Below are positions 11,756 to 23,947 of a stretch of 64,000 bases of DNA, one piece after another. The notes under the pieces were generated by a model. That model made no database searches. It saw only the letters and a program-made list of their open reading frames with translations, and was not told where the DNA came from. Each line of letters starts with the position of its first letter. Within the stretch, counting starts at the first letter, position 1. The position numbers were made by a program, and so were the translations under genes. The DNA comes from Ailanthus altissimus (lineage: Eukaryota > Streptophyta > Magnoliopsida > Sapindales > Simaroubaceae): assembly GCA_946807835.1 (NCBI GenBank), contig OX327694.1, forward strand, positions 8,816,001 to 8,880,000. Direction: 5' to 3'.

Positions 11756-11922
11756 AACCTCTAAAGGCCTATAAGGCTTCCATGGAGATGGGGGCGGGGG
11801 TTCGAATCCTTGGGGGTGCAGATAACCTGAGTTTGTTCTGCGGGTGCTCTAATGCCTGATTAGTGGGGGATGTGATCCCGGTGCTAGTTGGACTAAAGGG
11901 TTAGTGGGCCCTACACAGTCTG
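11756..11922 (+). mobile_element. Possible tRNA-derived SINE
   Basis: Between two copia LTR pieces lies about 165 bases unlike either. It contains a perfect RNA polymerase III B box, GGTTCGAATCC (11799-11809), preceded by a degenerate A-box-like segment (11764-11775) and followed by G-rich sequence, as in the tRNA-related heads of plant SINEs. No 3' poly-T or simple-repeat tail and no target duplication could be fixed. It could instead be a decayed tRNA fragment. Weak call based on the B box. Confidence 0.35.
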
Positions 11923-13664
11923 ACATAGACATGCGGGTATTCAGTGAGGACTGAGAACTGAACAAGCTCAATTAGTATCGCCAATAGACATCCAATAAAG
12001 TTGTCAATGACAGATCTTTTCAAGTTGAGCAATATTCGTAGTCCCTAGATTTGATCAGCACGGTGGGCTTGTGAGGGATCTACTTTACTTAGGTTTTACA
12101 CATGTCAAAGTCCTTTTATAGTCTGACCGTTGGGTATGGTTCGATGCTCATAGAGTTCTGTGTGTGTAGATATATGATTCATCAGCTCATATGGGTAAGT
12201 AGTATATCCAGATGCTCCAAAGTTGTATTTTAGAAAATCTTATAGCCATAAGTAATTCACGCATGAAAAATGTTTCTTGTGTGAGAAACAATATCGTAAA
12301 AGTGTTTGCAGTTGTTGTTTATGGAAATAGGAATCTGGAGATAAGTTTTATAGTTAATCATATGGAGACTTAACGTTGATGGTTTATGTCTCTATTCTTC
12401 CGAATATAAATGACGGAGGGATTATAAGAATATGTATTAACCTCAACTTGTATAGTTCAACATGCTATTTTGTTATTTTCATAATTTGTGTGTTGAGCAT
12501 CGTTTATAGACTTTTTCAAGAGTTACGTAAATAAAATAATTGTGAGCCTAGAGAGTCTCACTATATAAAGTGTACTCGTTATGCACTAGGGTAGTGCACC
12601 AAATTGAATAGTTCAATTTGAGAAGTTCTCGAAAAAGTCAAAATTATTTCAGGGTCTCTCGGGGAGATCATAGGGTTTAAGTGTTAACCCGGGATCTCGA
12701 CATGTGGGTCTTGCCACTTTAACCTTTCTATTAGATGCCACATGTCATGCTATTAGTTAGTAATGGCATGATACATGGCATAATTGTATTGGTTTAACAT
12801 TTAATTTACAAATGTTATAAAATTAAATTAATAAACAAATGAATATTTTGCATGTTTAAAGAGATTAAGTTTCTAAAGGCATGCAATTCAGCCAAGTATA
12901 AATAACCGAAAGGTGGAAAAAGATATATATATATATATATTGTATTGTCATTAAGCATATGGTGGCAATATATAAAATGCTATATGCATCAATTGAAATG
13001 AAATTTGGCCAGCTCCACTTATAAGCTACTAATTAAGCATAAGGTGCATATTATTGTTTTAAATTAGAGGCACCTCATGCTTGAACAACAGACACACTAT
13101 CTTTGTTTTTATTGGATGAATAAGAGGTAATTAAGGCTGTAAATAGCCAAGCTTTTTTTTCATTCAATTTATAAGTCAATAACTCATAAAATAGTTAAGA
13201 AGTCTGAGAGAATGAGAAGCAAGTGTTGTTTCTGGTAAAATATTTCGGCAAGAATAAAAAGCTATCATTCTAGCTCAAAAGATCCGACCCAGTCTTAGAT
13301 TAGAACTGCGTAAAGTATGCTTTAAGGGTAAGTTTCCTGAAATCTCATTAGCATAATAAGATATTTGTTTATATTACGCTGTGCTAATTTATGCATGTGA
13401 TGTATAAAAAAATTAAAATGTACACGCTCACCCCACACACAACGCACTTTCAATTAGAAGCAAAGAGTTGCTTCAATAAATTTTAGTTATCCCACCACAT
13501 ATGGACTAGAATTGTTGTGAGCACACTTCAAGGGTGAGCTCTCTTTATCTCATTAGTGTAATGAAATGTGTGTATTTTATATTTTACTACATAAATTTTA
13601 CATGTGAGACGTATAAAATTAAAAATTAAAATGCACAGATTCACCTTATGCATAGCATACTTAC
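11923..13664 (+). repeat. Third copia LTR fragment, plus orientation
   Basis: From about 11923 the sequence follows the copia LTR from the position equivalent to 10190 through to near its 3' end, at lower similarity than the other LTRs. It lacks the LTR head. It includes a (TA)n run at 12930-12950. Its 3' part carries a degenerate tandem duplication of about 200 bases (13290-13445 and 13495-13660, both running from a ctagaa block to a gtataaaattaaaatg block). It borders pararetrovirus sequence at about 13665. Confidence 0.65.
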
Positions 13665-14407
13665 AAAAACAAATGATGGATTGGATTCAAGATGTCATCA
13701 TAACACCTCCTCAATTTTCAAACAATCATCAGTATTATAAAATCTTCCTAGAATACTTCTGCCTATTGATTGGTGGAAGCATAAGTTCCAATCCATTTTA
13801 TGCCATTTTTCCCAACTCCTACTTTCACGAGACAATCTAAAAAATTATCCTATTCTTATAGAGAAATGTGATAATCACCATATCCAATACTGTGAATATT
13901 AACTGAATTATTGACCTCTCAATTTATCTGTTTATGCTCCAAAAGAAGTATCATAACAACCCAGCTAAATGTAGAGACCTGTTAAGGAACTTGACTAAGA
14001 ACTCTATCCTACCTCAAGTATGGCCATCATTATGTAGCGACGCCTTATGGGAACTTTATCCTCTTAAAAAAAGTCGAACCTTGGAATATGACCATAGATT
14101 CTTCAACACCAGGTCACCCATCAATAATGAATCACCTTTAGTGCCTTCTATAGGCCATCCTCCAGTACCTAAATTCTCAGCCAAACCTCTCAATCACAAA
14201 CCCAAGCTCCTTTGGAAAAGACAAAAATAGACCTAATAGACTTGGAGCTTTCGCTACAATTCCAGCATCTTTTTTAGTTTCAAAACTCTTAGGACCCATA
14301 TGCCTATGACCCAAATTCTAATTTAGGCTCCTTTAACAAAATTCAAACCTTTGAACAAATCTTAATATGACTAATGGTAGAATTATTTTTTTTAACATGA
14401 CTCTAAC
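13665..14407 (+). pseudogene. Endogenous pararetrovirus: continuation after the copia cluster
   Basis: A plus-strand coding relic read in several frames, for example LPIDWWKHKFQSIL then LLSRDNLKNYPI (about 13760-13850), interrupted by stops. Its position between the RNase H end (747-1531) and the promoter region (15861-16480), and the perfect 5-base duplication around the solo LTR at its right edge, make it part of the same integrant. Assignment to a specific viral domain is not possible. The open frame at 13934-14230 (98 codons) has no recognisable domain. Confidence 0.5.
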
Positions 14408-15855
14408 TGATAAGGGCAAATTTGTCATATATTTTCTCATGTTTTTATTATTGATATTTTATGATTTTATGAGAATAGATGGCTATTTATGTGCATTATT
14501 GTTATTTGTAGGGACTTGAACGAAATTTAAAGAAAGAACGCAAAAGGAGCGAAAACAGGGACTAAAATGCAAAGTTTTCAAATTATGATTCCATCGCCCC
14601 AGCGCCACAAGGATTTTCGCCCCAGCTCTGAAATAGTGATCGAAATAAAAAAAACGACTTGCTTAAGTCGCGTATAGCGCCCCAGCGCCAGAAGAGTCAC
14701 CGCGCCAGCGGTGAAGCCGTTTTCATGCAGCGCCCCAGCGCCAAGATCCCACCGCTCCAGCGGTGAAGCCGTTTTCACGCGTCGCCCCAGCGACAGATGC
14801 ATAGCGCGCCAGCGGTAATGCGAGTCCTAATCCGACGAGAATTGAGATTTTCAAGCTCAAATCAATCCCTATATAAAGCCACTCGTTCCCAGCCTTTAAA
14901 GGGGAATCCAAGACGACCCAAGAGCACCAAGAATATAGAGCACAAGTCTTGGAGAGCAATAGGAGCTTAATTGAAGCATCTTTAGAGAGAGATACAAGAA
15001 GTTCTTCGGCATCAAGAGTTTCTAGGCAGCGCAATTAAAAGCAATTCGACGTCTATATCGGTTTGCTAATAATTGTATCATGTTTTATAATTATTTCTAC
15101 TGCTGTTCTCTTGTAGCCATGAGCTAACTTATTTTCTAGGGTTAATATTTGAACTCAATATGTGCGCTTAAATTGCCATATCTTTTAGTATTTAATAAAC
15201 TTAGTCATTTATTATTTAAATTACTTGTGTTTAATGCTTCAATATATCTGGCCAATATATGGTGAATGAGTTGGTAATATTATTGATAAACTCGGAAGAG
15301 GAATCATAATATTTAGACCTAAGTAATTTGATGCATGATTGTAGAGTAACATTCAATGTTGCATATGCAAGTTTCAACTTAGGATAGGAATATACCTAAT
15401 TGGCATGTATGATCAATAAGACCTAATCTTAATGAATCTTAATTTATTACAAGTACCATAGGAATATAGGTATTTGGTAAACTAAGATATACTTGCATGA
15501 CCTTGGAAGAGGCTTGTGAATACATTAGTGTCTTGATCAATAATAAAGATTAAGTGAGTTAAATATTAGAGGATTAATCATTAGAAACATATTGAGGGAT
15601 AATATTAATCCTAGGTTCTCTCTACGTTGCTATATCTTTAAATCTCATTGCATTGTGTTTTTGTGTTATATTTCTTACATTCATTCTTAGATTTTTATTT
15701 TTCTGAATAATTATTAGGAAGATATAATTTTAGTAATTGGTTAAAAAGAAAGAATTATCCCTGTGGGTTCGACATCCGACTCATTTAGTCTCTTTATTAC
15801 TTGCATACGATAGTGTATACTTGCACTTAATTTATGATATAGAAATATCGCATCA
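14408..15855 (+). mobile_element. Solo LTR, Ty3/gypsy Athila/Tat-like, with perfect target duplication
   Basis: A 1448-bp unit with TGAT...ATCA ends, flanked by the direct repeat CTAAC at 14403-14407 and 15856-15860. A near-identical unit lies at 38065-39512. Plus orientation is inferred from a TATA box (tatataaa near 14870) and a U5-like segment near the right end (ccctgtgggttcgac at about 15760) typical of Athila/Tat-type LTRs, whose LTRs also end in GCATCA. It holds no coding sequence: the minus-strand ORFs at 14578-15034 run through its GC-rich repeats and are closed in the second copy. Confidence 0.85.
14585..14820 (+). repeat. GC-rich degenerate repeats inside the solo LTR
   Basis: Seven or more variants of CGCCCCAGCGCC and CGCxCCAGCGGTGAAGCC alternate over 235 bases. 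The other copy of this LTR has the same array, more eroded, at 38250-38475. The motifs are self-complementary in part (GCGCxxxGCGC) and lie about 50 bases upstream of the TATA box, so they could be enhancer-like U3 repeats. That role is inferred. Confidence 0.6.
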
Positions 15856-15860
15856 CTAAC

Positions 15861-16480
15861 ACTGGTAGTGGCACTGAAGACACCATCAATCTTTAAAGAC
15901 CATATCCACCCATGTGAAATAATTAATCAAGATCTTATCTTAGGATACCTTATCTTTTATGTCTTTGTGTTAGATGTGAAATCTTATCTTATCTATCCAA
16001 GTGTCATGTAATCGTATCCTATTTGTCATTTATGTTAGATGTAATCTTATCTTGTATTCCTTTTAGCTACATGTTTTGTTTAAGTTTGTAATAAAAGTAT
16101 AAAAAAAAGCATAAAAATATCCTTACTAAGGATTGTCATGTCAGCCTTCTTTTATAAATAGATTAAGCCTCTATGTATTTGGATCATCGAGTAAAGAATA
16201 ATAAAAATCTTTTATGTTTTCCTTCATGCTATTCTAAACTTCTTCCTTTAATCTCTGAGATTAGTTAAGGAGAGAATACTAGCAAGAGTTACTAAGTAAA
16301 CTCGGAAAGTAAGCTTTGTGGTTGCCCTAAATGGGATCCTCTACATAAAAAATCTAAGTTTACAAATTAAAGGTACCATTTTGATTATGGCTAGCCTGTT
16401 CCTATAAAAGTCTGGATGCTGGTTAATTAGTTGAGTTGCACGTTCAGAATACCTTGGGGCAAGTCGTTTTAAAGAAAAAC
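15861..16480 (+). promoter_or_regulatory. Endogenous pararetrovirus intergenic region (promoter and leader)
   Basis: A non-coding stretch with a TATA box (tataaata, 16153-16160), a downstream poly(A) signal (aataaa, 16200-16205) and, about 320 bases after the TATA box, a tRNA-Met primer binding site. This arrangement of promoter, terminal-redundancy poly(A) signal, leader and primer site is the known layout of Caulimoviridae intergenic regions. Upstream, short cttatct repeats (15930-16050) may be remnants of an enhancer. Promoter activity is unknown. Confidence 0.55.
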
Positions 16481-16498
16481 TGGTATCAAAGCCAGGTT
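16481..16498 (+). other. Primer binding site complementary to initiator tRNA-Met
   Basis: TGGTATCAAAGCCAGGTT differs at one position from the usual plant pararetrovirus primer site. No LTR terminus (…CA) precedes it, which argues against a copia LTR junction and for a pararetrovirus. Confidence 0.65.
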
Positions 16499-18220
16499 GT
16501 TAATTTCTAAAGTTGTTTAAAGGTATATGACAAGAAATTAAAGATATAAGTTTCAGAGACGATTCCAAATGGTTTGATTTTTTACTTATGGATAATAAGT
16601 CATGTACATAAGAGTAGCTTTTATAAAGTTATTAGTGTTGTTAGTATTCTCTCTAATGCTTATTGAAGGGGTTAACCACACTTTCATAAATTCTTCACAC
16701 ATTTAAATTCCCTTACCGAAATTACAACCATCCCTATCATTTTTATTTATTTCTCCATCTTTTAGAACCATTAATGCTTCAACATAGACGACATTTATGA
16801 GATAACTTATCTCCCAAAAGATTAAAAAGAATTTATTATAGACCTTTCTATAATGAATAGTTACCAAGCCTATTTAAAACCAAAATCCTCATTTGCCATG
16901 TTTGTAAAAAATCTAGTTCTCCACAAAAAGTAAAGGTTCCTTACATTCAAGCTACCAAATTTGACCAACATTTCCTTCTAGCAGTTGAAGACAAATGGTT
17001 CGTTACCCTCCGATTCCATCCAGACTTGCTTAGATCTAGAAAAAAAATGATAGATTTACCTATTTCCACTTTGTGGCTGTTAGAATAGCTCTTACCTTCT
17101 ACAGATGTAAAGGTCTCCTAATAGTAGCAAGAATGGTAATATGCCTGCATTGGTATAGTTTAGACTACAATTAATGTTGGCACAGTTTCATGACATTTTC
17201 CCTAAATTTTTGCATGCCAATCAATGATCCATAGCGTTTTTTAACATTAAAGGTCTAGATTAAAATTGTAGGTACTATCTTTGAAGCATAGACGTTTGTA
17301 ACCACTCTTTACTATCAAGTAGTTTATAGAGTCCAAAATCATGCACTAGATTTTAATACTCCTCATACATCTATTGACGCCTTACTTCTCTTAGTTGACT
17401 TAAAGCATGTGCCTATATGCACCTATTTTTCCAAACAAATTGGTGAAAATCCTTCTAGAAAAATGACTTACAACTTATGAGACTGTCATAAATATTCTCA
17501 AAAGTCATAAACCATACATCCAAAAACCATTATTTCCACAAAAAAATCCACTAGAGAGGTAGAAATTTCCTTTCCAAACAAGACTAATATTGTATAAAAT
17601 TAATGTGCTTCTCAACCAAGTTTATGTTACAACCATACCACAAAATGGAGATCTTATCTATCAAATTTTTCAAAGCCAATGGAAAGCCAGTTTATCACTT
17701 CAAAGATGCAAAAATATAATATTATTTTTTGGATTCAAACTGCTTCTATCAAGATTGCCAAAATAACGTCCTTTAGAATGAAAAAGAGGACACTCCTAAA
17801 AGAAGAAGAAGAAGAAAAAGAAGAAAGAGGTCTTCACAAAGGCTTTTTAAGGAATGATATGTAGTAGGTGATTTAAAATTTAGTTTGCTAGGAAACCATC
17901 TAGAAAATTTGACCATTATGTCCTATACTCAGACAATCTATGTTATACACCATCACTATCATCAACCTACAAACTACCACCTAAACTGTTTCATCCCACA
18001 CTAATAAAACTCCAATCCTTTATTGTCAAACCTGACTATCAAAAGGTCTTGAAGTGGATAAGAAAAGGAAAAAAATCTCTACAAAACTTTCACACCCATT
18101 TACCCCATTTCTCTCTGTTCCATAAATAGCTATGTTTAGCCTATCATCCCAAATAGACTTTCCATATCTTGTACTATAAGTAAACACAGAAGAAAACACA
18201 AAATAAGCGTGGAAAGTCAA
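16499..18220 (+). pseudogene. Endogenous pararetrovirus: 5' coding region remnant
   Basis: Frame-broken plus-strand sequence after the primer site. The clearest stretch, at about 16930-17085, reads LLAVEDKWFVTLRFHPDLL in context and could be the start of the polyprotein, possibly the movement-protein region. Further polyprotein-like fragments reach about 17870, where an open frame (17679-17864) ends in a lysine/glutamate-rich low-complexity tail. From about 17880 to 18220 no assignable similarity is seen. Stops are frequent throughout. Domain identity is uncertain; membership in the integrant rests on position and on the primer site. Confidence 0.45.
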
Positions 18221-18669
18221 AAACCCAAATAATAGAAAGCTAGATGGATCTTGTTAACAAATCATTCATATAGAGGCTGTCTTAAATTGACAATCACAAA
18301 ATACAATAGAACAATATTATCTGTTATGAAAAATTAAGGCCTTTCAATAGGGATTGGAAGCAAAGATAGACACGGGGTTCTCAACAACCAAAAAAATAAT
18401 TATTTCTTTCAAGGAAAGAATTGAAATTTTTCATTAAGAAATAATTAGCCTGCTACAATAGAATCTTCTTTTCTCTAAATAAGAATAATAGATAAAATGC
18501 TTGAGAAACCAACTGAGTAGCCTACAATACTCTATACTTTACTTTTGGCATCCACCTATAAGTTTACTGCTCAAAACTGCAACTATTAACTCCATTACAT
18601 ATAACTTCATTTATTTTTTGGGGTTACTCTACTCTGGTCTCCAAACCAAACTCGCTAAGAAATAAGAAA
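18221..18669. other. Intergenic, nothing recognised
   Basis: A+T-rich sequence without a supported reading frame or repeat similarity to the rest of the window. It lies between the pararetrovirus relic and the aminotransferase exon relic and may be old host flanking DNA. Confidence 0.4.
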
Positions 18670-18790
18670 AGCACATAAATGATTTTTGAAAAGATATCCT
18701 CTTTCATTTGTTCAAGGATTTGAGGAACCAGTCCCTAGTGTATAAAGCACATAGTTTCAATTTTAAGAAGAAAATCAGATGTAGAAAATT
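18670..18790 (-). pseudogene. Tyrosine-aminotransferase exon relic
   Basis: On the minus strand the block 18690-18770 matches the start of the aminotransferase exon at 63310-63465, together with about 20-30 bases of the intron before it (63466-63500), including the AG acceptor in the same place. The exon part reads GLVPQILEQMKEDIFSKII against [19 protein letters not shown]. After about 18690 (downstream) similarity is lost, and no neighbouring exons are seen. Because intron sequence is conserved, this is a DNA-level duplicate and not a retrocopy. It is non-functional. Confidence 0.75.
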
Positions 18791-18799
18791 GGAGTGCCT

Positions 18800-19289
18800 T
18801 ATTTTGTTTTGTAAATATACCTATAAGCAAATTAAGTCTGACAATCAACTTCATAAACCTTTACTTTATTCTAATGAAGCTTGCTAATTTTGTTGTATGA
18901 AGTGTTTGAGAAACTATAATTTTGTTTTTAAATAAAGAAACTGTAATTTTTAAGGATAGAATTCACATATATGTATGAAATAGAAGAACAAATTTAACAG
19001 TTATGTTCATTATCTTAAGATATCTCATGTGAACTTTAAGAATTTCAAGTCAAATGATTTGTTTGAAACTTAAGGACATTCTCAAAGGTAAAAATGAATT
19101 AAAGCCATACATTTCATAAATTGAGGCGTTTTTATGTTTGTAATAAATTTTTAGACTGACCCTTTCACGAAATAAAAAATAATCTTCTTTGTCGCACCAC
19201 ACTAAAAGTAATGACGAGTTAAGCATCTCATGCTTATATAACCTAATTACATATGCCACAATTCAGTATTATTCAAAGTTTCTGAATTT
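18800..19289. other. Intergenic, nothing recognised
   Basis: A+T-rich DNA. The short ORFs (19050-19259 minus, 19189-19374 plus) overlap on opposite strands and match nothing recognisable. Copia E similarity begins near 19290. Confidence 0.4.
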
Positions 19290-20230
19290 TTCTTCTTCTT
19301 ATTTACCTATATATTCAAGACACTTCCTGTTGTATATAAAAATAATGGCCATTCATCGACTAACAATCAGCTAACAAAATATTATTTTTATCATATATTT
19401 ACAAGTTACTATTCCTAATATGTACATAATAACCCTTACTGTCTAGTATAAAAGGAGATATGATTTGCTTAATAATGTTTAACAAAATAAATATCAATTA
19501 TACAACAAAATTAAGGGAAACACTTTCATTTACCTTTACTCTTTTCTTGTGGCTTGGATATAAAATGTCTCTGAGGACTTGCAGATGGTATCTATGTATC
19601 CTTTTTCTTATTCTAAGACTTCTTAGAAGCCTTTGAGGTAGAAGATGAAGCACCCGTTTTGTAGAAGGTTGAACCTATTTTGTTCATGTCCTCTTAAGCT
19701 TTCTTCAGCATGTTATGTAGCTTAACATAGGTGGGAGTCAACGCTTGCATGTTAAAATTTATAATAAACTGTGTAAATGACCCCAGTAGAGACTGAAGAA
19801 TTAAATTATTCCCTAATCTATGGTTCAAAACGATGTCCACTGTCTCTAGCCTTTCAATGTAAGAAATCATCTTAATCACATGAGGACTAATTGGATTTCC
19901 CTCTACTAGTGTAGATTAAAACAGTGTCTTAGTGACCTAATACATCTCGACTTGTGGTTTATCACCAAACAGCTCTCTAAATGAAATATAATACTATTTG
20001 TACTATCCATATGCATATGCTTCCTTTGAAGGTCAGTAGACATCGAGGCCAGGATATATGACTTAACTTTCAAATCATCATCTTTTCGTTTTTGATTAAT
20101 AACATACCCAAGCCTTTTTAAATCTAGAACTATTCTTAGATTTATCAGCCAATTAGAGTAATTCTCATCATCTATCAATTTATGTGCATCTAATATACGA
20201 ATCAACGAGTTGCTTATTTTATCTTCATAA
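19290..20230 (-). pseudogene. Copia element E: gag remnant
   Basis: On the minus strand 19906-20205 encodes the start of a UBN2-type copia Gag: KLIDDENYSNWLINLRIVLD, then LKVKSYILASMSTDLQ. The frame at 19694-19879 carries the next part (MISYIERLETVDIVL, then ILQSLLGSFTQFIINFNMQ). Sequence 19290-19680 matches the zinc-knuckle and downstream protease region of copia D (53180-53600), but the zinc knuckle itself is not preserved. Frameshifts separate the parts, and the 3' remainder of the element (integrase, RT) is missing to the left of about 19290. Confidence 0.75.
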
Positions 20231-21014
20231 CAAAAAAAAAAGAGATATTAGCAGAATATTTCAAATTATAAATCACTTTATATCATAGATATAAATGAAA
20301 AAAATAAAAGTTTAACTCTTTAAACTTTACAGTAGAAAGTAAGCCCAATAAGCATTTACTCCAACCTTACACGCAGGCGATATTGGTTGTAATAAACCCA
20401 AAAGGTAGACAACACTTGTTAATTACATCTTATGCATCTGGTCTTAAATACACTTTATTCTCACACTTTAAGAACATTAAGTATGTTTGTTCCAGATCAA
20501 CTTGACAATTATTAAATATAAGTTACTGATATTACCCTTATACTTTATCAATATAGGACAATACATTCGATTATATTTTCCTCATCTTATATTTAACAGC
20601 TATAACCCAAAGTACTCCAACCAGTTCATCACACTTTAATGATATTAAAAATGGCTAAGGTGATCTGTCTAACACCATATTGACAAGACAAACCATGTAG
20701 AACATTCTTTAAAAATGAAACACAAGATAATCTGATTATGAGATATTTTAAACCTATTTGTATCTCAAGATGATAAATTTATTGAACACTCACTTGTTTT
20801 TGCAAGCACAACTAACCTCTCATCAGTAGGGCTCCTATTATAATCAACAATGTAAAAAAGTGATCTTAGTGCAATATATATATATATATATATATAATTG
20901 CATAATTTAAACATCTTATGCACTTAAAATTAAAAGATAGTGAAAGTCATGAACATTGCGATGCTAAGACACCACTGCTGCAATGGTAAAGTCATTACCT
21001 TAAGCACTGCGTCA
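20231..21014 (-). other. Copia element E: 5' leader, cut by Gyp1 element A
   Basis: Homologous to the copia D leader at 54960-55850, including weak copies of the spaced 21-base motif and the start of the GC-rich block (20955-21014). A (TA)n microsatellite lies at 20876-20896. The leader is interrupted at 21014 by the left end of Gyp1 element A; five bases cgtca (21010-21014) precede the LTR. The remaining leader, primer site and 5' LTR of this copy are not found at the other side of the Gyp1 block. Confidence 0.65.
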
Positions 21015-22568
21015 TGTTTACGATCAAAATATAATGTGGCTATCGCAATATAAATTGAAGTATCGATTCTATAAGGAAGCTTTTGGCAAAATATATTAGT
21101 GAAATAAAAATGTTAAAACGGTAACAAATGAGAAAATTAACTAATTGGTTTATGTGAATGAGATAGAATTGTATATGAATTAAGGGAAAAGTCTTATGAT
21201 GATCTAAGCAAGGCTTCGAGAATCACAATTATCCTTCATAAATCTATTTTATACTTTGATTCAATATTTATAACTCAATTAAAAGTTTTACAACACAAAC
21301 AACTAATCGAAAGATAGCAAAATATGGCACATTTGATAATACATGTATTTGATGTAACTAAACTCTGTGCAAATATTAACACAAACCATGTTCATTTATA
21401 CATGTTATCTAAGATCGACAATATATCATTTTGACAATATTGCAGTAAAAGATCAACTTGAATATCAAACAATTATTGTCTTTACATGTTATCTAAGATT
21501 GACAATATATCGATTGACAATATTACAGTAAAAGATTAACATGTAAAACAATGTAACCAATAATAATTATAATTCAACAAGAATCACATAAAGAAAGTAT
21601 GACTGAAAATATATGAAACATGAGAATTATAACTTCTGGATTATAGAAAAATAATAGATAAGAGTTTAGACATAAACAAATTTACAAACATTTGTAACTC
21701 TTGACAAAGAATAAAAGTATAGAAGTAAATTTATTACACATAAAAGTTCATCTCTAGCCTTGCCAAGAACTCTAGTCTAGCTTACAATGTATAGCAAAGA
21801 GAAATTATATGAGAGAATCATAAACCATTGAAAAATTAATCCTTTAGCCTCCTAAGAGTGTCCTTATATAGGTAATGAATGGAAACATGTTTAGTGTGAC
21901 TTCAATCTTCAATAATTTAGGCCAACCACTCGTTCACCAATTTCAGCACATTTTTAACTATAGAAATGATTGATGTAGCTTTTTTAGCCACGATGAAAGT
22001 TGTAGCATTTGGTCTCTTATTTTATAGCCACAAGGTTCATTCAATTTGGATGAGTATCCAATGCGATATGGATAGAATACCAAAGATAGGTCGGATTTCA
22101 GCCAACAATCCTATTAACAATTTGCAATAAGTTTGGTCCATGATAACGGCTAATTTGGACTTTACCATCAATATAAGAGTTGTTGATAATTGAGTTAGTA
22201 TTTTAAATCTTCAAGAATCATACCGATTTGGTATGTATATTGTAAAATTGGGTCCAAATACATCAGGTGGGTCAAGTTGAGCGAAAGTTGTAATCTAATT
22301 CTGTTGTATCCAAATTTTGGCCGATAAAATGTTGGATTTAGCTTTTCAACTGTTCTTCAAATTTGTGTAATCGTTCAATAATTTCTTAATTTTGATTTCT
22401 ACATTGAGAGTTATGTCTATTTTACTTAAACCTGTACAAATAACATTTATTAATTACAATTTAAGGACCACACTTTATTTCAAGCCTAAAAATAAAAAAA
22501 TACTAAAATTAGTGACATTAAATAGTGACTGAATCTCTTAACAAATATGTATTTTAATGTATTTATCA
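21015..22568 (-). repeat. Gyp1 element A: 3' LTR
   Basis: A complete 1554-bp LTR. On the minus strand it starts TGATAAATAC at 22568 directly after a polypurine tract and ends ...TCGTAAACA at 21015. It matches the LTR 29233-30789 end to end. A small internal duplication, the gttatctaagatcgacaatatatc block, occurs at 21403 and 21485 and also in the other LTR copies. Non-coding. Confidence 0.9.
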
Positions 22569-23947
22569 TAGCCCCTAACTAGTATATTGCTAGTCTCTAG
22601 CAATATTTGTAAAACTACCTAACCATTTCAAACAAAAATTTAGTTCAAGATCACTATTACTATTATGGTTTTTTCAATTATAACTTTTAAAATTGTGTGT
22701 ATGTGAACTAAGTCGTAACCTTCTTACCACAAATCACAACAGATATAGCCTTAAGAATTGCTCCAAGTAAAAGTCTCAACTCCATATCTTCACAAGTGCA
22801 TGACAGTTCAAAAGGTTAGGATTTCTCTCATGGAATTGGAAAACAGTTAAGCACTAAAGAAAAAAAAATCAATTTTAAGGATAGACATACAAACGAAAAT
22901 TGATCCAAAGATAGAAAAATCAATTATTCTTAACATGCACCAGTTTTAAGACTTCAATTATCTTGTGAGAATAATAAAAATATAGCTTGGTAAAAAAACT
23001 GTCTTACAAAATATTTGTCTTCTAAAATTTAAAGAAAACTTTATTAAATTGAATTTTTTCTTCTTTTCCTTTTTGGTAGTTTGGCTTTTTTTATTAATTT
23101 TTTTTAAAAAGACAAGGAAGCATTATAAAATAAAAAAAATTAGTTTATCAACAAAATATATTACACATAATTTGAAAATTCACTTTAAATCGTCCTTTAG
23201 CTATGCAACCAACTTATTCCTTAATTCGAAAAATATCATTCTAAACAAAAATTAACCAATTCAAAATATCAATGAAGGTTCGTAAGCCATTTTCTCAACC
23301 TTTTCACTTACTCACAAAAGATATATGAGATTAGAAAAATATATAATTAAACATGAGAATTCTCTTGGTTATATAAATTGAATCATCCATCTTACCACAA
23401 GACTTAGCATTGTGCTAAAAAATATTTCGGAAGTCATTCTTTAGTAACCTATTTAGAAATAGTAACTCAACCCAAATAATTTTGAAATCATACCTTGGTA
23501 AAAAAGTAAATTCCTTTATGCAAGAATTACCAAGACTACATGCAATAAACAACAATGCATAAAATATAAAATAAAATAACAACAAGTTATTTAAAATGCG
23601 TTTCAAAAGTTAGAAAAAACAACTCCTTACTCTGCCATTCGTAATCTAATTTGACCTAGAATGCATCTCAAGAGTTTAAAATTGAACTCTTCACTCTGCT
23701 ATTTTAATCAAATAGGTATGTCGGACCCTATTATCCTTTTTGTTTGGATTGTAAAATACAACTTATGTTTACTATCCTCCCCCCAAAATCAAATGAAACA
23801 TTGTCCTCAATGTTTAGATAGAAAGAGATAAAGTATAGGAGATATTACCTGAAATGCCAGTTATTGAAAAGAAACAAACCTGAGAGACACTTAAGCAAAT
23901 ATAAACTAAAATGATGATGCTAATAAATAATTAAAACAAAGAAAAAT
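22569..23947 (-). other. Gyp1 element A: 3' non-coding region with polypurine tract
   Basis: The polypurine tract TTAGGGGCTA (minus strand) is at 22569-22578, next to the 3' LTR. A second purine run, rc of ctcccccc, lies at 23779-23787, and an equivalent is present in B (31951-31958) and C (41619-41627); it could be a secondary polypurine tract. The region aligns with 30790-32120 of element B and 40695-41820 of C and carries no conserved frame. The ORFs at 23049-23255 and 23415-23606 are not shared. Confidence 0.7.

Noticed and set aside
11799..11809. tRNA gene suggested by the perfect B box
   Set aside because: No cloverleaf can be drawn around it and the spacing to any A box is wrong for a tRNA.
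13934..14230. 98-codon plus ORF as an independent gene
   Set aside because: Lies between parts of the pararetrovirus relic in the same strand and shows no domain; best treated as part of the relic.
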